DNA of 64,000 bases from Stenotrophomonas maltophilia (GCF_900186865.1 NZ_LT906480.1:2126001-2190000); one strand, 5' to 3'. Positions 18,132 through 27,042 are shown, counted from the stretch's first letter. Notes: a model not told the origin generated them from the sequence alone. Numbers and translations are program-made.

Positions 18132-20201
18132 TCACCCGAACTCGAACCCCATCTCCGGCAGCGCCGGGCCGACGAAATCGCCCTGCACGTAATCCACGCC
18201 GGCACTGAACAGCAGGGTCATCGAATTGGCGTCGCTGACGAACTCGGCGATGGTGCGGATGCCGGCCTCCTGCGCGCGTGCGGTGATCTGGCTGATGCGG
18301 TCGATGTTCTCGCGGGTGGCCGCCAGATCGCTGGTGAAACCGCGGTCCAGCTTGAGGAACTGTGGCTGGAAGTGGGCGAGCAGCTGGAACGAGTCCAATC
18401 CCGAACCGAACTGCTCCAGCCCGATGCGGCAGCCCAGTGGCGCCACTTCGGCAAGGAACTGCTGCGCACTGCGCAGGTGGGTGAACACCTTCGCTTCCGG
18501 CGCATGCAGCCACAGCCGTTCGCAGGGCACGCCCTGCGTCTGCAGCTCGCGCCGCAGGGTGGCGATCATCTCGGGGTCGTCGAACGATTCCGGCGTTACC
18601 TTCACCAGTACCTGGGTGGCGTGGCCCTGGCGTGCGCGCTGACCCAGTACGGCGATGGCCTGCGAAACCACCCAGCGGTTGATCTCCGCCAGCAGGCCGT
18701 ACTCCTCGGCGATGCCCAGGAACGCGGTCGGGCTCAGCAGTTCGCCGTTGTGCTCCAGGCGCAGGTAGGCCTCGTACAGCTCCAGCGGCTCGCCCTGCAG
18801 GTTCAGCACCGGCTGGTAGTGCAGCTGGAAGCCGTCGCCGGCCAGTGCTTCACGGATACGGGTGACCCAGCGCAGCACGCGTTCTTCCTCGACGCGGTCG
18901 GCCGCAGCCGGGTCGAAGATGCGGCAGGTATTGCCCAGTTCGGCGGCGGCATGCGTGCACTCGCTGGCGCGTGCGAGCACCTGGCCGATGCTGGCGATCT
19001 TCTCGCCCACCTGCACGCCACCGATGCTGACCGTCACCGTGGCCGAGCGCGCGCCGATGCTGAACACATGCGCTGCATACGCTTCGCGGATGCGCTCGGC
19101 CAGTGCCACGGTCTGCGCGTAGGGCCCGGCCTGCAGCACGGCGAAATTGTGTTCGCCGAAGCGGGCCAGCTGCGCGTCCTCGCCAACGACCTCGGCCAGC
19201 AGGCCGGCAAGGGCGCCGATCAGCGCGTCGGCCGAGGCCAGGCCGATGTCCGGCAGCAGGCGCGCGTAGTGGTCCGGCTCGATCAGCAGCAGGCCGAACT
19301 GGCCTTCGCTGCGCCCGGCCTGTGCCACTGCGCTTTCCAGCTGCAGCATGAAGGTCGGGCGGTTGAGCAGGCCCGTGACCTGATCGCGCTGGCGCAGGTC
19401 CTCGACCTCGCGGGCCAGCTCCGGATCGAACTCCATGCGGCGGCGAAGCACCACCTGCAGGCAGGATTCGCCTTCGTAGGTGGCGGCGGTGAATTCCATG
19501 GTTGCCGCGAACGTACTGCCATCCTCGTGGCGGGCATCGAGCTGGTACTGCGGCGGCGGCGCCTCGCCACGGCTCAGGCCCTTCAGCAGCTGCTTGAAGC
19601 CTTCCACATGCTGCGCGGCGACCATGTCCAGCAGCGAGATGCCTTCGATGTCGTCGAACTGCTCGTAGCCGAACATTTCCAGGTAGGCATCGTTGGCACG
19701 GATGTGCATGCCTTCGTGCACGTAGGCGATGGGATCGCGCGAAGAGGCGATCAGCGCATCGCAGCGGCGCTCGGTCTCGCGCATCTGCGCTTCGATGCGG
19801 CGCAGGCCGCGACGGGCCTGCAGGTCCACCCATTGGTCGCGGACCACGGCCAACAGATGCTCGGAGCGCTGGCGCAGGGCGAGGGCACGGATGCCGTGGC
19901 TGCTGGCCTGCACCAGCTCGTCCTCGTCGATGCGATCGGCCAGCAGCACCAGCGGAATGTCCTTGCCGCTGGCGGCGATGTGCTGGGCCACCAGCGGCAG
20001 CGGGATGCCTTGCGAGGGGGACGCCAGCACCAGGTCGATGGCCTGGCTGGACAGCACCTGGGACAGCTCGGCCGCATCCTGCGGACGCCAAGGGCGCACC
20101 GCGATGCCGCTGTTGCGCAGCGTGCTGACGATGGCTTCGGCATTCTCGCCGCTGTCATCGACGATCAGCAGGCGGATGGTGATGTCGTTCGCGTTCTGCA
20201 T
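18132..20201 (-). CDS. fimX: FimX-like degenerate GGDEF-EAL c-di-GMP receptor
   Basis: The 689-residue protein has, in order, a receiver-like domain (IRLLIVDDSGENAEAIV, residues about 7-125), a PAS domain (about 150-270), a GGDEF domain whose motif is GEHNF (349-353) and an EAL domain whose motif is EAY (477-479), with LEQFGSGLDSF in place of DDFGTGFSS. Both catalytic signatures are lost, so it should bind rather than make or break c-di-GMP. This domain order, degeneracy and length match FimX of Xanthomonas and Pseudomonas, which with PilZ and PilB controls type IV pilus assembly. It starts at the ATG giving MQNAND. The neighbours are unrelated, so the name rests on the protein itself. Confidence 0.85.
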   Translation of the reverse strand: MQNANDITIRLLIVDDSGENAEAIVSTLRNSGIAVRPWRPQDAAELSQVLSSQAIDLVLASPSQGIPLPLVAQHIAASGKDIPLVLLADRIDEDELVQASSHGIRALALRQRSEHLLAVVRDQWVDLQARRGLRRIEAQMRETERRCDALIASSRDPIAYVHEGMHIRANDAYLEMFGYEQFDDIEGISLLDMVAAQHVEGFKQLLKGLSRGEAPPPQYQLDARHEDGSTFAATMEFTAATYEGESCLQVVLRRRMEFDPELAREVEDLRQRDQVTGLLNRPTFMLQLESAVAQAGRSEGQFGLLLIEPDHYARLLPDIGLASADALIGALAGLLAEVVGEDAQLARFGEHNFAVLQAGPYAQTVALAERIREAYAAHVFSIGARSATVTVSIGGVQVGEKIASIGQVLARASECTHAAAELGNTCRIFDPAAADRVEEERVLRWVTRIREALAGDGFQLHYQPVLNLQGEPLELYEAYLRLEHNGELLSPTAFLGIAEEYGLLAEINRWVVSQAIAVLGQRARQGHATQVLVKVTPESFDDPEMIATLRRELQTQGVPCERLWLHAPEAKVFTHLRSAQQFLAEVAPLGCRIGLEQFGSGLDSFQLLAHFQPQFLKLDRGFTSDLAATRENIDRISQITARAQEAGIRTIAEFVSDANSMTLLFSAGVDYVQGDFVGPALPEMGFEFG

Positions 20202-20292
20202 GCACTGCTCCCCAATCTGCGAATCTAGATACACGATGCGCGGCGAACCGTCCATGCGCGCGCCCCTTGCACGCATCGAACGGCGATCTGGT

Positions 20293-21477
20293 TCACACCA
20301 CGCCACCGGCCGCGTGGCCGCTGGCCCAGGCCCACTGGAAGTTGTAGCCGCCCAGCCAGCCGGTCACATCCAGCACCTCGCCGACGAAATGCAGGCCGGG
20401 TACGCGCTTGGATTCCATTGTCGAGGACGACACCTCAGCGGTATCCACGCCGCCCAGGGTGACTTCGGCGGTGCGATAGCCCTCGGTGCCGCTGGCCACC
20501 AGCGGGAACGCGCCCAGCAGCTGCGCGGCCTGGCGCAGCACCGGCTCGTCCAGCTGGCGCACAGGCCGGTCGGGCAGCCAGTGCTCGCACAGGCGCTGCG
20601 CCAGCCGCTTCGGCAGTACCTCGGCCAGCACCGTGCGCAGCTCGGCGGCCGGACGCTCGCGCTTCATCTGGCGCAGCCACTCGCCGGCATCCTGGCCGGG
20701 CAGCAGGTCCAGCTCCAGCGCATCGCCGGGTTGCCAGAACGAGGAGATCTGCAGGATCGCCGGGCCGCTCACGCCGCGATGGGTCAGCAGCATGAAGTTC
20801 TGGAAGCTCTTGCCGTTGCAGCGCGCCTCGATCGGCAGGGCGACACCACTCAGATCAGCCAGCCGTTCCTGGTGCTTGCCGCTGAGCGTCAGCGGCACCA
20901 GCCCGGCGCGGGTCGGCAGCACCTGATGGCCGAACTGGCGGGCAATCTCGTAGCCAAAGCCGGTGGCGCCCATGCTCGGAATCGACAGGCCGCCGGTGGC
21001 AACCACCAGCGAGGCGCAGTGGAACAGGCCCTGCGTGGTGTGCACGCGGAACCCGTCGCTGCCGTGCTCGATGCGCTGCACGCTGCATTCGGTGCGGATC
21101 TGGGCACCGGCCGCCTGGCATTCGTCCACCAGCATCTTCACGATCTGCTTGGACGAGATGTCGCAGAACAGCTGGCCCAGCTCCTTTTCGTGATAGGCGA
21201 TGCCGTGCTTGCTGACCAGCTCGATGAAGTGCCAGGGCGTGTAGCGCGCCAGCGCCGATTTGCAGAAGTGCGGGTTGGCCGACAGGAAGTTGGCCGGGGT
21301 GGTGCCGGTGTTGGTGAAGTTGCAGCGGCCACCGCCGGACATCAGGATCTTCTTGCCGACCTTGTTGGCATGGTCGATCACCTGCACCTGGCGGCCGCGC
21401 TGGCCAGCCGTGATCGCGGTCATCAGCCCGGCCGCGCCGGCGCCGATGACCACCACGTCGCAACGGATCGTGCTCAT
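20293..21477 (-). CDS. BaiN/HI0933-family flavoprotein
   Basis: The 394-residue protein begins with an FAD-binding Rossmann motif (VVVIGAGAAGLMTAITAG) followed by the family signature KVGKKILMSGGGRCNFTNT. The C-terminus carries GGVDTAEVSSSTMESKRVPG and GEVLDVTGWLGGYNFQWAW. Members are NAD(P)/FAD-dependent oxidoreductases; one gut homologue (BaiN) reduces bile acids, others (YhiN) are uncharacterised. The start codon overlaps the yaeQ stop by 4 bases, so it follows yaeQ in one transcript. No substrate can be inferred. Confidence 0.88.
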   Translation of the reverse strand: MSTIRCDVVVIGAGAAGLMTAITAGQRGRQVQVIDHANKVGKKILMSGGGRCNFTNTGTTPANFLSANPHFCKSALARYTPWHFIELVSKHGIAYHEKELGQLFCDISSKQIVKMLVDECQAAGAQIRTECSVQRIEHGSDGFRVHTTQGLFHCASLVVATGGLSIPSMGATGFGYEIARQFGHQVLPTRAGLVPLTLSGKHQERLADLSGVALPIEARCNGKSFQNFMLLTHRGVSGPAILQISSFWQPGDALELDLLPGQDAGEWLRQMKRERPAAELRTVLAEVLPKRLAQRLCEHWLPDRPVRQLDEPVLRQAAQLLGAFPLVASGTEGYRTAEVTLGGVDTAEVSSSTMESKRVPGLHFVGEVLDVTGWLGGYNFQWAWASGHAAGGVV

Positions 21478-22022
21478 GCCTTGGCGCGCTTGCGCCAGTT
21501 CGGGACCACGTCGAGCTGCATCTGATCGTTGAGCAGCTGCACTTCACCGTCCTGGATCAGCACGCTCCAGCGCATCGCGCGCTGGATCTGCTGGCCCCAC
21601 AGTTCGACGAAGGCACCATCGAGGTCAACCACCGACAGGTTGTCGAAGCGCGCCAGGCCCTTGCCCTGCTTGCCCCACCAGATCTCCGAGGCGTTGCCGC
21701 CGTAATTGACCACCTGCACCTGCCGGCTGCGGTTGCTGGCCTTGCGGATGCGGGATTCGTCGGGATGGCCCAGGTCGATCCATTGCAGGATGTCGCCGGT
21801 GTAGTCGTGTTCCCACAGGTCCGGCTCATCGTCGGTACTCAGGCCGCGGCCGAATTCCAGGCGGTCGCCGGCGTTCAGCGCGAAGGCGAGCAGGCGCACC
21901 ATCAATCGTTCGTCGGTCTCGGACGGGTGCTGGGCCAGGGTCAGGTTGTGGGTCGCGTAGTAGCCGCGATCCATGTCGCTGATCTGCAGTTCGGCCTTGC
22001 GGATGGTGGCGGTAAGAGCCAT
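21474..22022 (-). CDS. yaeQ: YaeQ family protein
   Basis: The 182-residue protein begins MALTATIRKAELQISDMDRGYY and shows the YaeQ pattern RLLAFALNAGDRLEFGRGLS, DLWEHDYTGDILQWIDLG and NWRKRAKA at the end. The fold is related to PD-(D/E)XK nucleases. E. coli YaeQ suppresses loss of the RfaH antiterminator by an unclear route. The frame runs far upstream of 22022, but that part is the shadow of the opposite-strand pseudouridine synthase. It is divergent from that gene with 116 bases between, and cotranscribed with the downstream flavoprotein. Confidence 0.88.
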   Translation of the reverse strand: MALTATIRKAELQISDMDRGYYATHNLTLAQHPSETDERLMVRLLAFALNAGDRLEFGRGLSTDDEPDLWEHDYTGDILQWIDLGHPDESRIRKASNRSRQVQVVNYGGNASEIWWGKQGKGLARFDNLSVVDLDGAFVELWGQQIQRAMRWSVLIQDGEVQLLNDQMQLDVVPNWRKRAKA

Positions 22023-22138
22023 GGGGGATCCGTGGACTAAAGACGTCAATGATAGAGGTTTGCTCCAAGGGTGTCCGTTGCCGGGCTGTCTGCGCAGTGT
22101 CAACGGTGGCACTCTTGGCGCTCTTTCCCGTGGCCGGA

Positions 22139-23026
22139 ATGGACGCCATGACCCTGCCCAGCCACCTGCAGCTGCCCCCCGGCCACTGGCCCAGCCTGCT
22201 CGATGGCCTGTGCGCGCGTTTCCCGCGCATCGGTCGCGCGCAATGGCAGGACCGCTTCGCCCGAGGCCGTGTGCAGGATGCGCAGGGCAGGGCACTGGCG
22301 CCGGACATGCCCTGGCAGGTGGGGCTGGAAATCCAGTACTTCCGCGAGGTTGCCGACGAGCCGGTGATTCCCTTCGCCGAGACCATCCTGCATCTGGATG
22401 CGCACCTGCTGGTGGCCGACAAGCCGCACTTCCTACCGGTAACGCCGGCCGGTGGGTATGTGCGCGAAACCCTGCTGTCGCGCCTGGTCGCACGCACCGG
22501 CAACACCGAACTGGCGCCGTTGCACCGCCTGGATCGGCTGACCGCCGGCCTGGTGCTGTTCTCGACCCAGGCGGCCACGCGCGATGCCTATCAGCGGCTG
22601 TTCCGCGAGCGGCGCATCGAGAAGACCTATGAGGCGCTGGCACCGGCGCTGCCCGGGCTGGCGTTTCCGTTGCAGCGGGACAGCCGTCTGGTGCCGGGGG
22701 AGCCGTTCTTCCGCATGGCCGAAGTGCCGGGCGAGCCCAATGCGCGCAGCCTGATCGAGCCGATCGAGGCCGAAGGGCCGATCTGGCGCTACCGGCTGAA
22801 GCCGGAAACCGGTCGCAAGCACCAGCTGCGCGTGCATATGGCCGCGCTGGGCGCACCGATCGAGGGCGACGACCTTTACCCGCAGCTGCAGTCGCGGCCG
22901 GAGGGCAGCGCCGAGCCTGCACTGCAGCTGCTGGCACAGGTGCTGGCCTTCGATGATCCGCTGACCGGGGAACCGCGGCGGTTCAGCAGCCAGCGCCGCC
23001 TGTGCCGAATGGAGCAGGGCGGCTAG
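22139..23026 (+). CDS. RluA-family RNA pseudouridine synthase
   Basis: Started at the ATG giving MDAMTLPSHLQ, the protein has about 295 residues. The catalytic motif is APLHRLDRLTAGLVLF, whose aspartate attacks the uridine ring. Further landmarks are LLVADKPHFLPVTPAGGY, RRIEKTYEAL and GRKHQLRVHMAALGAPI. An N-terminal S4-like segment is replaced by a short YjbO-like domain. Whether the target is rRNA or tRNA cannot be told from sequence. It converges with the DUF188 gene, seven bases apart. Confidence 0.87.
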   Translation: MDAMTLPSHLQLPPGHWPSLLDGLCARFPRIGRAQWQDRFARGRVQDAQGRALAPDMPWQVGLEIQYFREVADEPVIPFAETILHLDAHLLVADKPHFLPVTPAGGYVRETLLSRLVARTGNTELAPLHRLDRLTAGLVLFSTQAATRDAYQRLFRERRIEKTYEALAPALPGLAFPLQRDSRLVPGEPFFRMAEVPGEPNARSLIEPIEAEGPIWRYRLKPETGRKHQLRVHMAALGAPIEGDDLYPQLQSRPEGSAEPALQLLAQVLAFDDPLTGEPRRFSSQRRLCRMEQGG

Positions 23027-23032
23027 CGCGGG

Positions 23033-23521
23033 TCAGCGGGCCGGGCGCCGCGCCAGCCATCGGTCCAGCTCGGCGGCGAACAGCTGCCGGTCGCGCTGGC
23101 CCAGTGGCGGCGGGCCGCCGGTCTGGACCCCGGCGCCGCGCAGTTCTTCCATGAAATTGCGCATCGACAGCCGCTCGGCCATGTTGTTCGGCGTGTACAG
23201 CTGGCCGCGCGGGTTCAGCGCCACGGCCTTCTTCTCCAGCACCAGCGCGGCCAGCGGGATGTCCTGGGTGACGACCAGGTCTCCGGCAGCGACCCGTTCG
23301 ACGATGGCGCTGTCGGCCACGTCCAGGCCCTGGGGCACCTGGATCGAACGCAGCCAGCGTGAGGGCGGGGTCCGGATCCACTGGTTGGCGACCAGGGTCA
23401 GCTCGATGCCAACGCGTTCAGCGGCACGGAACAGGATGTCGCGAATGACGGTGGGGCAGGCGTCCGCGTCCACCCAGATGCGGGGGAGGGCGGGTTCAGC
23501 TTGGGTTTCAGCTTCAGTCAT
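23033..23521 (-). CDS. YaiI/YqxD family protein (DUF188)
   Basis: The 162-residue protein shows the DUF188 pattern: [20 protein letters not shown] near the N-terminus, [17 protein letters not shown] and [19 protein letters not shown], then [12 protein letters not shown]. The arrangement of conserved aspartates resembles PIN-like nucleases, which makes an RNA or DNA cleavage role possible, but no function is proven for the family. It is a single gene on the minus strand. Confidence 0.88.
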   Translation of the reverse strand: MTEAETQAEPALPRIWVDADACPTVIRDILFRAAERVGIELTLVANQWIRTPPSRWLRSIQVPQGLDVADSAIVERVAAGDLVVTQDIPLAALVLEKKAVALNPRGQLYTPNNMAERLSMRNFMEELRGAGVQTGGPPPLGQRDRQLFAAELDRWLARRPAR

Positions 23522-23822
23522 TTACCCAGTGTAGGGTAGGAAAATCCTGAATGGGGACTCGGGGTTAGCCTCGATCGGCTGCCAGCCCTTGTCACGTCTA
23601 GCGGGCGGGGCCAGCCGATGAACGTCCGGGCTATCGCTTTTTGCAGAAAACACGCGTATCGTTCGTCCCACTGTGTTTGCTAGGGTCACCGTGAATCGTG
23701 GCCTGGTGCAGTTGATCTCACGATCCGCTCATCGATCCGCTTTACCAACGCCTGCAACTCAGTCTCGGCCCCGATACCCGGTGGCTGCGATTTTTTCAAC
23801 ATGTGTTTCAGGAGTTAGTCAA
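23522..23822 (+). promoter_or_regulatory. 301-base gap: long leader of the cold-shock gene
   Basis: No gene is visible here. The stretch is less GC-rich than its surroundings near 23630-23690 and 23790-23810 and ends with CAGGAG (23809-23814) nine bases before the cold-shock ATG. Long 5' leaders that refold with temperature are a known feature of cspA-type genes. TGCTAGGGT (23679-23687) is a possible extended -10 element, which would give a leader of about 130 bases; this is weak evidence. The first part (23522-23600) is the upstream region of the DUF188 gene. Confidence 0.45.
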
Positions 23823-24032
23823 ATGTCTGATCGTCAGACCGGCACCGTCAAGTGGTTCAACGACGCCAAGGGCTTCGGCTTCATCACCCCGGAAAGCGGC
23901 CCGGACCTGTTTGTGCACTTCCGTGCCATCCAGGGCACCGGCTTCAAGACCCTGCAGGAAGGCCAGAAGGTTACCTTCATCGCCGTCCAGGGCCAGAAGG
24001 GTATGCAGGCTGACCAGGTGCAGGCGGTCTAA
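23823..24032 (+). CDS. Cold-shock protein (CspA family)
   Basis: The 69-residue single-domain protein begins [20 protein letters not shown], with both RNA-binding motifs present: KGFGFI (RNP1) and LFVHF (RNP2). Such proteins bind single-stranded RNA and DNA, melt mRNA structure in the cold and act as chaperones or antiterminators. A frame extension upstream to 23673 has unlike composition; CAGGAG supports the ATG at 23823. A strong intrinsic terminator follows, so it is a single-gene unit with a long leader. S. maltophilia has several paralogues, so I give no gene symbol. Confidence 0.95.
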   Translation: MSDRQTGTVKWFNDAKGFGFITPESGPDLFVHFRAIQGTGFKTLQEGQKVTFIAVQGQKGMQADQVQAV

Positions 24033-24058
24033 TCCGTCTGCTACCGTTTGGTAGCCAG

Positions 24059-24093
24059 AACGCCGGAAGCGAAAGCTTCCGGCGTTTTTTATT
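24059..24093 (+). terminator. Rho-independent terminator after the cold-shock gene
   Basis: CGCCGGAAGC, GAAA tetraloop, GCTTCCGGCG followed by TTTTTTATT: a perfect 10-bp stem and a strong T-tail. Confidence 0.95.
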
Positions 24094-24105
24094 GCCTGCT
24101 GCTTT

Positions 24106-24163
24106 GTCGAGTCGAGATTGCTCGACTGTCTCTGGAAAGCAGTCGAGCACGCTCGACTCTACA
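24106..24163. repeat. SMAG-like repeat pair (inverted)
   Basis: A GTCG-headed copy with core GTCGAG/CTCGAC (24106-24126) faces a canonical copy ending CTAC (24140-24162, read on the minus strand GTAGAGTCGAGCGTGCTCGA). Confidence 0.75.
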
Positions 24164-24215
24164 AAGGGCATGCAGCTGGCGCGGTACGATGCAGGCCTCC
24201 CCAAGGATCATCCCC

Positions 24216-24905
24216 ATGCGCATCGTCCACCACCTGGAAAACTCCCGTTCCCTGCGTGTGCTGTGGATGCTGGAGGAGCTGGGGCTGGACTACGAACTGC
24301 GCCGTTATCCCCGCGATCCGAAGACGCTGCTGGCACCGCCCGAACTGCGTAACGTGCATCCGCTGGGCAAGTCGCCGGTGCTGCAGGATGGCGAGCTGGT
24401 ACTGGCCGAGTCCGGTGCCATCCTCGACTACCTCGCGGATCGCTATGACACCCAACGCCAGCTGTCGCCGTCACCGATGCCGGCCGATGGCGCCGAGCGC
24501 ATTGCCTACCGCTATTGGCTGCACTACGCCGAAGGCTCGGCGATGCCGCCGCTGCTGCTGACCCTGGTGATGGGCCGCATCCGCAACGCGCCGATGCCGT
24601 TCTTCGCCCGCCCGATTGCGCGCAGCATCGCCGACAAGGCCGAGCGTGGCTTCATCGGCCCGCAGCGACAACTGCACCTGGACTGGATGGAGCGCCGCCT
24701 GTCTGAAAGCCCATGGTTCGCCGGCGAACGCTTCAGCGCGGCCGACATCCAGATGAGCTTCCCGATCCAGGCGGCCGCCGCGCGCGGCGGTGGCCTCGAC
24801 GACAAGCCGGCGCTGCGTGGCTTCCTCAAGCGTATCGGCGAGCGCCCGGCCTACCAGCGTGCCGAGGCCCACGGCGGTCATCTGCAGGCGCTCAGCGGCA
24901 ATTGA
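24216..24905 (+). CDS. Glutathione S-transferase family protein
   Basis: The 229-residue protein begins MRIVHHLENSRSLRVLWMLE, a thioredoxin-fold N-terminus whose NSRSLR region places the glutathione-activating serine. NVHPLGKSPVLQDGELVLAESGAIL is the GSH-binding block with the cis-proline and ES pair. The helical C-terminal domain has the N-capping motif FSAADIQMSFPI. The overall pattern fits the beta/theta-like bacterial GSTs, which detoxify electrophiles; the substrate is unknown. AAGGA lies nine bases before the ATG. selO follows 32 bases downstream and is probably cotranscribed. Confidence 0.9.
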   Translation: MRIVHHLENSRSLRVLWMLEELGLDYELRRYPRDPKTLLAPPELRNVHPLGKSPVLQDGELVLAESGAILDYLADRYDTQRQLSPSPMPADGAERIAYRYWLHYAEGSAMPPLLLTLVMGRIRNAPMPFFARPIARSIADKAERGFIGPQRQLHLDWMERRLSESPWFAGERFSAADIQMSFPIQAAAARGGGLDDKPALRGFLKRIGERPAYQRAEAHGGHLQALSGN

Positions 24906-24937
24906 GGCGGGCGGCGGTCGTCCCCATCTTCAGCACC

Positions 24938-26503
24938 ATGGATACCGACAGCCCCCGTTTCGACAACCGCCTGCTGCACACCCTGCCGGGCGACCCCGAA
25001 TCCGGCCCGCGCCGCCGCGAAGTGCTGGGCGCGGCCTGGTCGCCGGTGATGCCGACTCCAGTGGCGGCGCCTACGCTGCTGGCTTGGGCGCCGGACGTCG
25101 CCGCGATGCTCGGCTTCGATACCGCTGAAGTCGAAAGCGAAGGCTTCGCGCGGGTGTTCGGCGGCAATGCGCTGTACGCCGGCATGCAGCCGTGGGCGGC
25201 CAATTACGGTGGCCATCAGTTCGGCCACTGGGCGGGCCAGCTCGGCGACGGCCGCGCGATCTCGCTGGGTGAACTGGTCGCACCGGATGGCCGTCATTGG
25301 GAACTGCAGCTGAAGGGTGCCGGTCCCACGCCGTATTCGCGGGGTGCTGATGGCCGCGCAGTGCTGCGCTCATCCATCCGTGAATTCCTGTGCAGCGAAG
25401 CGATGCATCACCTGGGCGTACCGACCACGCGCGCGCTGTCGCTGGTCGGCACCGGCGAAGACGTGGTACGCGACATGTTCTACGACGGCCACCCGCGTGC
25501 CGAGCCCGGCGCCATCGTGTGCCGGGTATCGCCCTCGTTCCTGCGCTTTGGTTCATTCGAACTGCCAGCGTCACGCGGCGAAACTGCCTTGTTGCGGCAG
25601 CTGGTCGACGCGTGCATCGCCCGCGACTTTCCGGAGCTTGAAGGGCAGGGTGAGGCGCTGTACGGCGACTGGTTCGCGCAGATCGCGGTGCGCACTGCCG
25701 AGATGATCGCGCACTGGATGCGCGTCGGTTTCGTGCATGGCGTGATGAACACCGACAACCTGTCCGTGCTCGGCCTCACGCTCGACTACGGTCCTTATGG
25801 CTGGGTCGAGGACTTCGACCCGGACTGGACGCCGAACACCACCGACGCACAGGGCCGCCGTTATCGTTTCGGTACCCAGCCGCAGGTGGCGTACTGGAAC
25901 CTGAGCCGGTTGGCGCAGGCGCTGTCGCCGTTGTTTGCCGATGTGGCGCCGCTGCAGGCCGGTCTGGCGGCCTACCAGTCCACCTTCGTGGCCTGCACGC
26001 GTCGCGATGCCGCAGCCAAGCTGGGCCTGGCCGCTGCCGACGATGACGACCTGGGGCTCTACCAGCGCTGGCAGCAGCTGATGCAGGACGGCGGCATGGA
26101 TATGACCCTGGCCTGGCGTGCGCTGATGCGGGTTGATCCAGCGGCGCCAGACGTGGGCGTGCTGGATGCGGTGTACTACGACGAGTCGCGCCAGCAGGCG
26201 GTGCAGGCGCCGTTGCAGCAGTGGCTGCAGGACTACGCGGCGCGGTTGCAGGCCGATCCACTTTCGGCCAGTGAGCGCGCGGCGAAGATGGCCAAAGCCA
26301 ATCCGCTGTATGTGCTGCGCAACTGGCTGGCCCAGGAGGCGATCGACCGCGCAGAGCGGGGTGACCTCGGCGGTGTTCACGCACTGCAGGACGTGCTGCG
26401 CGATCCATACACCGAGCGTGCGGGGCTCGATCACTTTGCCGCAAAGCGCCCGGCATGGGCAGACAACCGCGCCGGCTGCTCGATGCTGTCCTGCAGTTCC
26501 TGA
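24938..26503 (+). CDS. selO: Protein adenylyltransferase SelO (YdiU)
   Basis: SelO is a pseudokinase that moves AMP onto Ser, Thr or Tyr of target proteins and is linked to redox homeostasis. The 521-residue protein shows YAGHQFGHW-type block NYGGHQFGHWAGQLGDGRA, the ATP-binding LQLKGAGPTPYSRGADGRA, FCSEAMHHLGVPTTRAL-like segment and the metal-binding MNTDNLSVLGLTLDYG. It ends CSMLSCSS; the cysteine third from the end occupies the position of selenocysteine in some homologues and may pair with the other C-terminal cysteine. It follows the glutathione transferase gene, which fits a redox theme. Confidence 0.95.
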   Translation: MDTDSPRFDNRLLHTLPGDPESGPRRREVLGAAWSPVMPTPVAAPTLLAWAPDVAAMLGFDTAEVESEGFARVFGGNALYAGMQPWAANYGGHQFGHWAGQLGDGRAISLGELVAPDGRHWELQLKGAGPTPYSRGADGRAVLRSSIREFLCSEAMHHLGVPTTRALSLVGTGEDVVRDMFYDGHPRAEPGAIVCRVSPSFLRFGSFELPASRGETALLRQLVDACIARDFPELEGQGEALYGDWFAQIAVRTAEMIAHWMRVGFVHGVMNTDNLSVLGLTLDYGPYGWVEDFDPDWTPNTTDAQGRRYRFGTQPQVAYWNLSRLAQALSPLFADVAPLQAGLAAYQSTFVACTRRDAAAKLGLAAADDDDLGLYQRWQQLMQDGGMDMTLAWRALMRVDPAAPDVGVLDAVYYDESRQQAVQAPLQQWLQDYAARLQADPLSASERAAKMAKANPLYVLRNWLAQEAIDRAERGDLGGVHALQDVLRDPYTERAGLDHFAAKRPAWADNRAGCSMLSCSS

Positions 26504-26596
26504 GGGTGGGTTTCGGCAGGGCTGCGCCCTGCACCTGCAGAGGCCACCGCGCAAGCAACGGCCAAAGCCAAAGCGGCTCTGGATTGCGGATGGTCT

Positions 26597-26700
26597 GGCG
26601 GGACGGTGCGGGGCTGCAGGACACGCCGTAAACCCGTCCATGGGGGCTCGATGGCGCCATCCATGGCGCCAACGGTCCTGCAGCCCCACACCGCCCCACC
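26597..26700 (+). repeat. Large palindromic element, copy 3
   Basis: The arms 26597-26622 and 26675-26700 pair at 23 of 26 positions. The interior reads ACACGCCGTAAACCCGTCC, ATGGGGGCTCGATGG and an inner hairpin GGCGCCATCCATGGCGCC. Compared with copy 1, the inner hairpin stem is changed on both sides while the CATCCATG loop region is kept. Confidence 0.85.
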
Positions 26701-26861
26701 TCCGACAGATTCCCGCGGCTGTGGGTAGGTGTCGACCTTGGTCGACACGGTAGATCCACGCGATGCGTGGATGCTCTTCGTTCAATTCTCGAAATGTTCG
26801 ATTTCGATAGAGATTCATCCACGCATGGCGTGGATCTACGACAGATCGCAGGAAACTATCG

Positions 26862-27042
26862 AAGGTGGGGGGGCCGGTTGCGGGAGTGTCCGCGGCATGG
26901 GCCCGAGGCATGCCTCGGGCGGGTTGGGCAGGACGCCCAACCCCGGTCTTGCCGTGTGCGCAGGACAGCGCACACGAGCAAGCCGCGGCCAAGCCCCCAC
27001 GGACGGGTTTACGGCGTCTCCCGCAACCGGACCCACCCCGTC
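26862..27042 (-). repeat. Large palindromic element, copy 4, multi-branched
   Basis: The outer arms near 26864-26886 and 27018-27042 pair; the innermost 13 bases (CCGGTTGCGGGAG and its complement) are perfect. Inside, CCGCGGC and GCCGCGG close a unit holding three hairpins: CCCGAGG/CCTCGGG (about 26902-26919), GGGTTGGGC/GCCCAACCC (26920-26943) and GTGTGCGC/GCGCACAC (26954-26975). The conserved segment GACGCCGTAAACCCGTCC is present on the minus strand (27001-27018). It faces copy 3. Confidence 0.85.
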
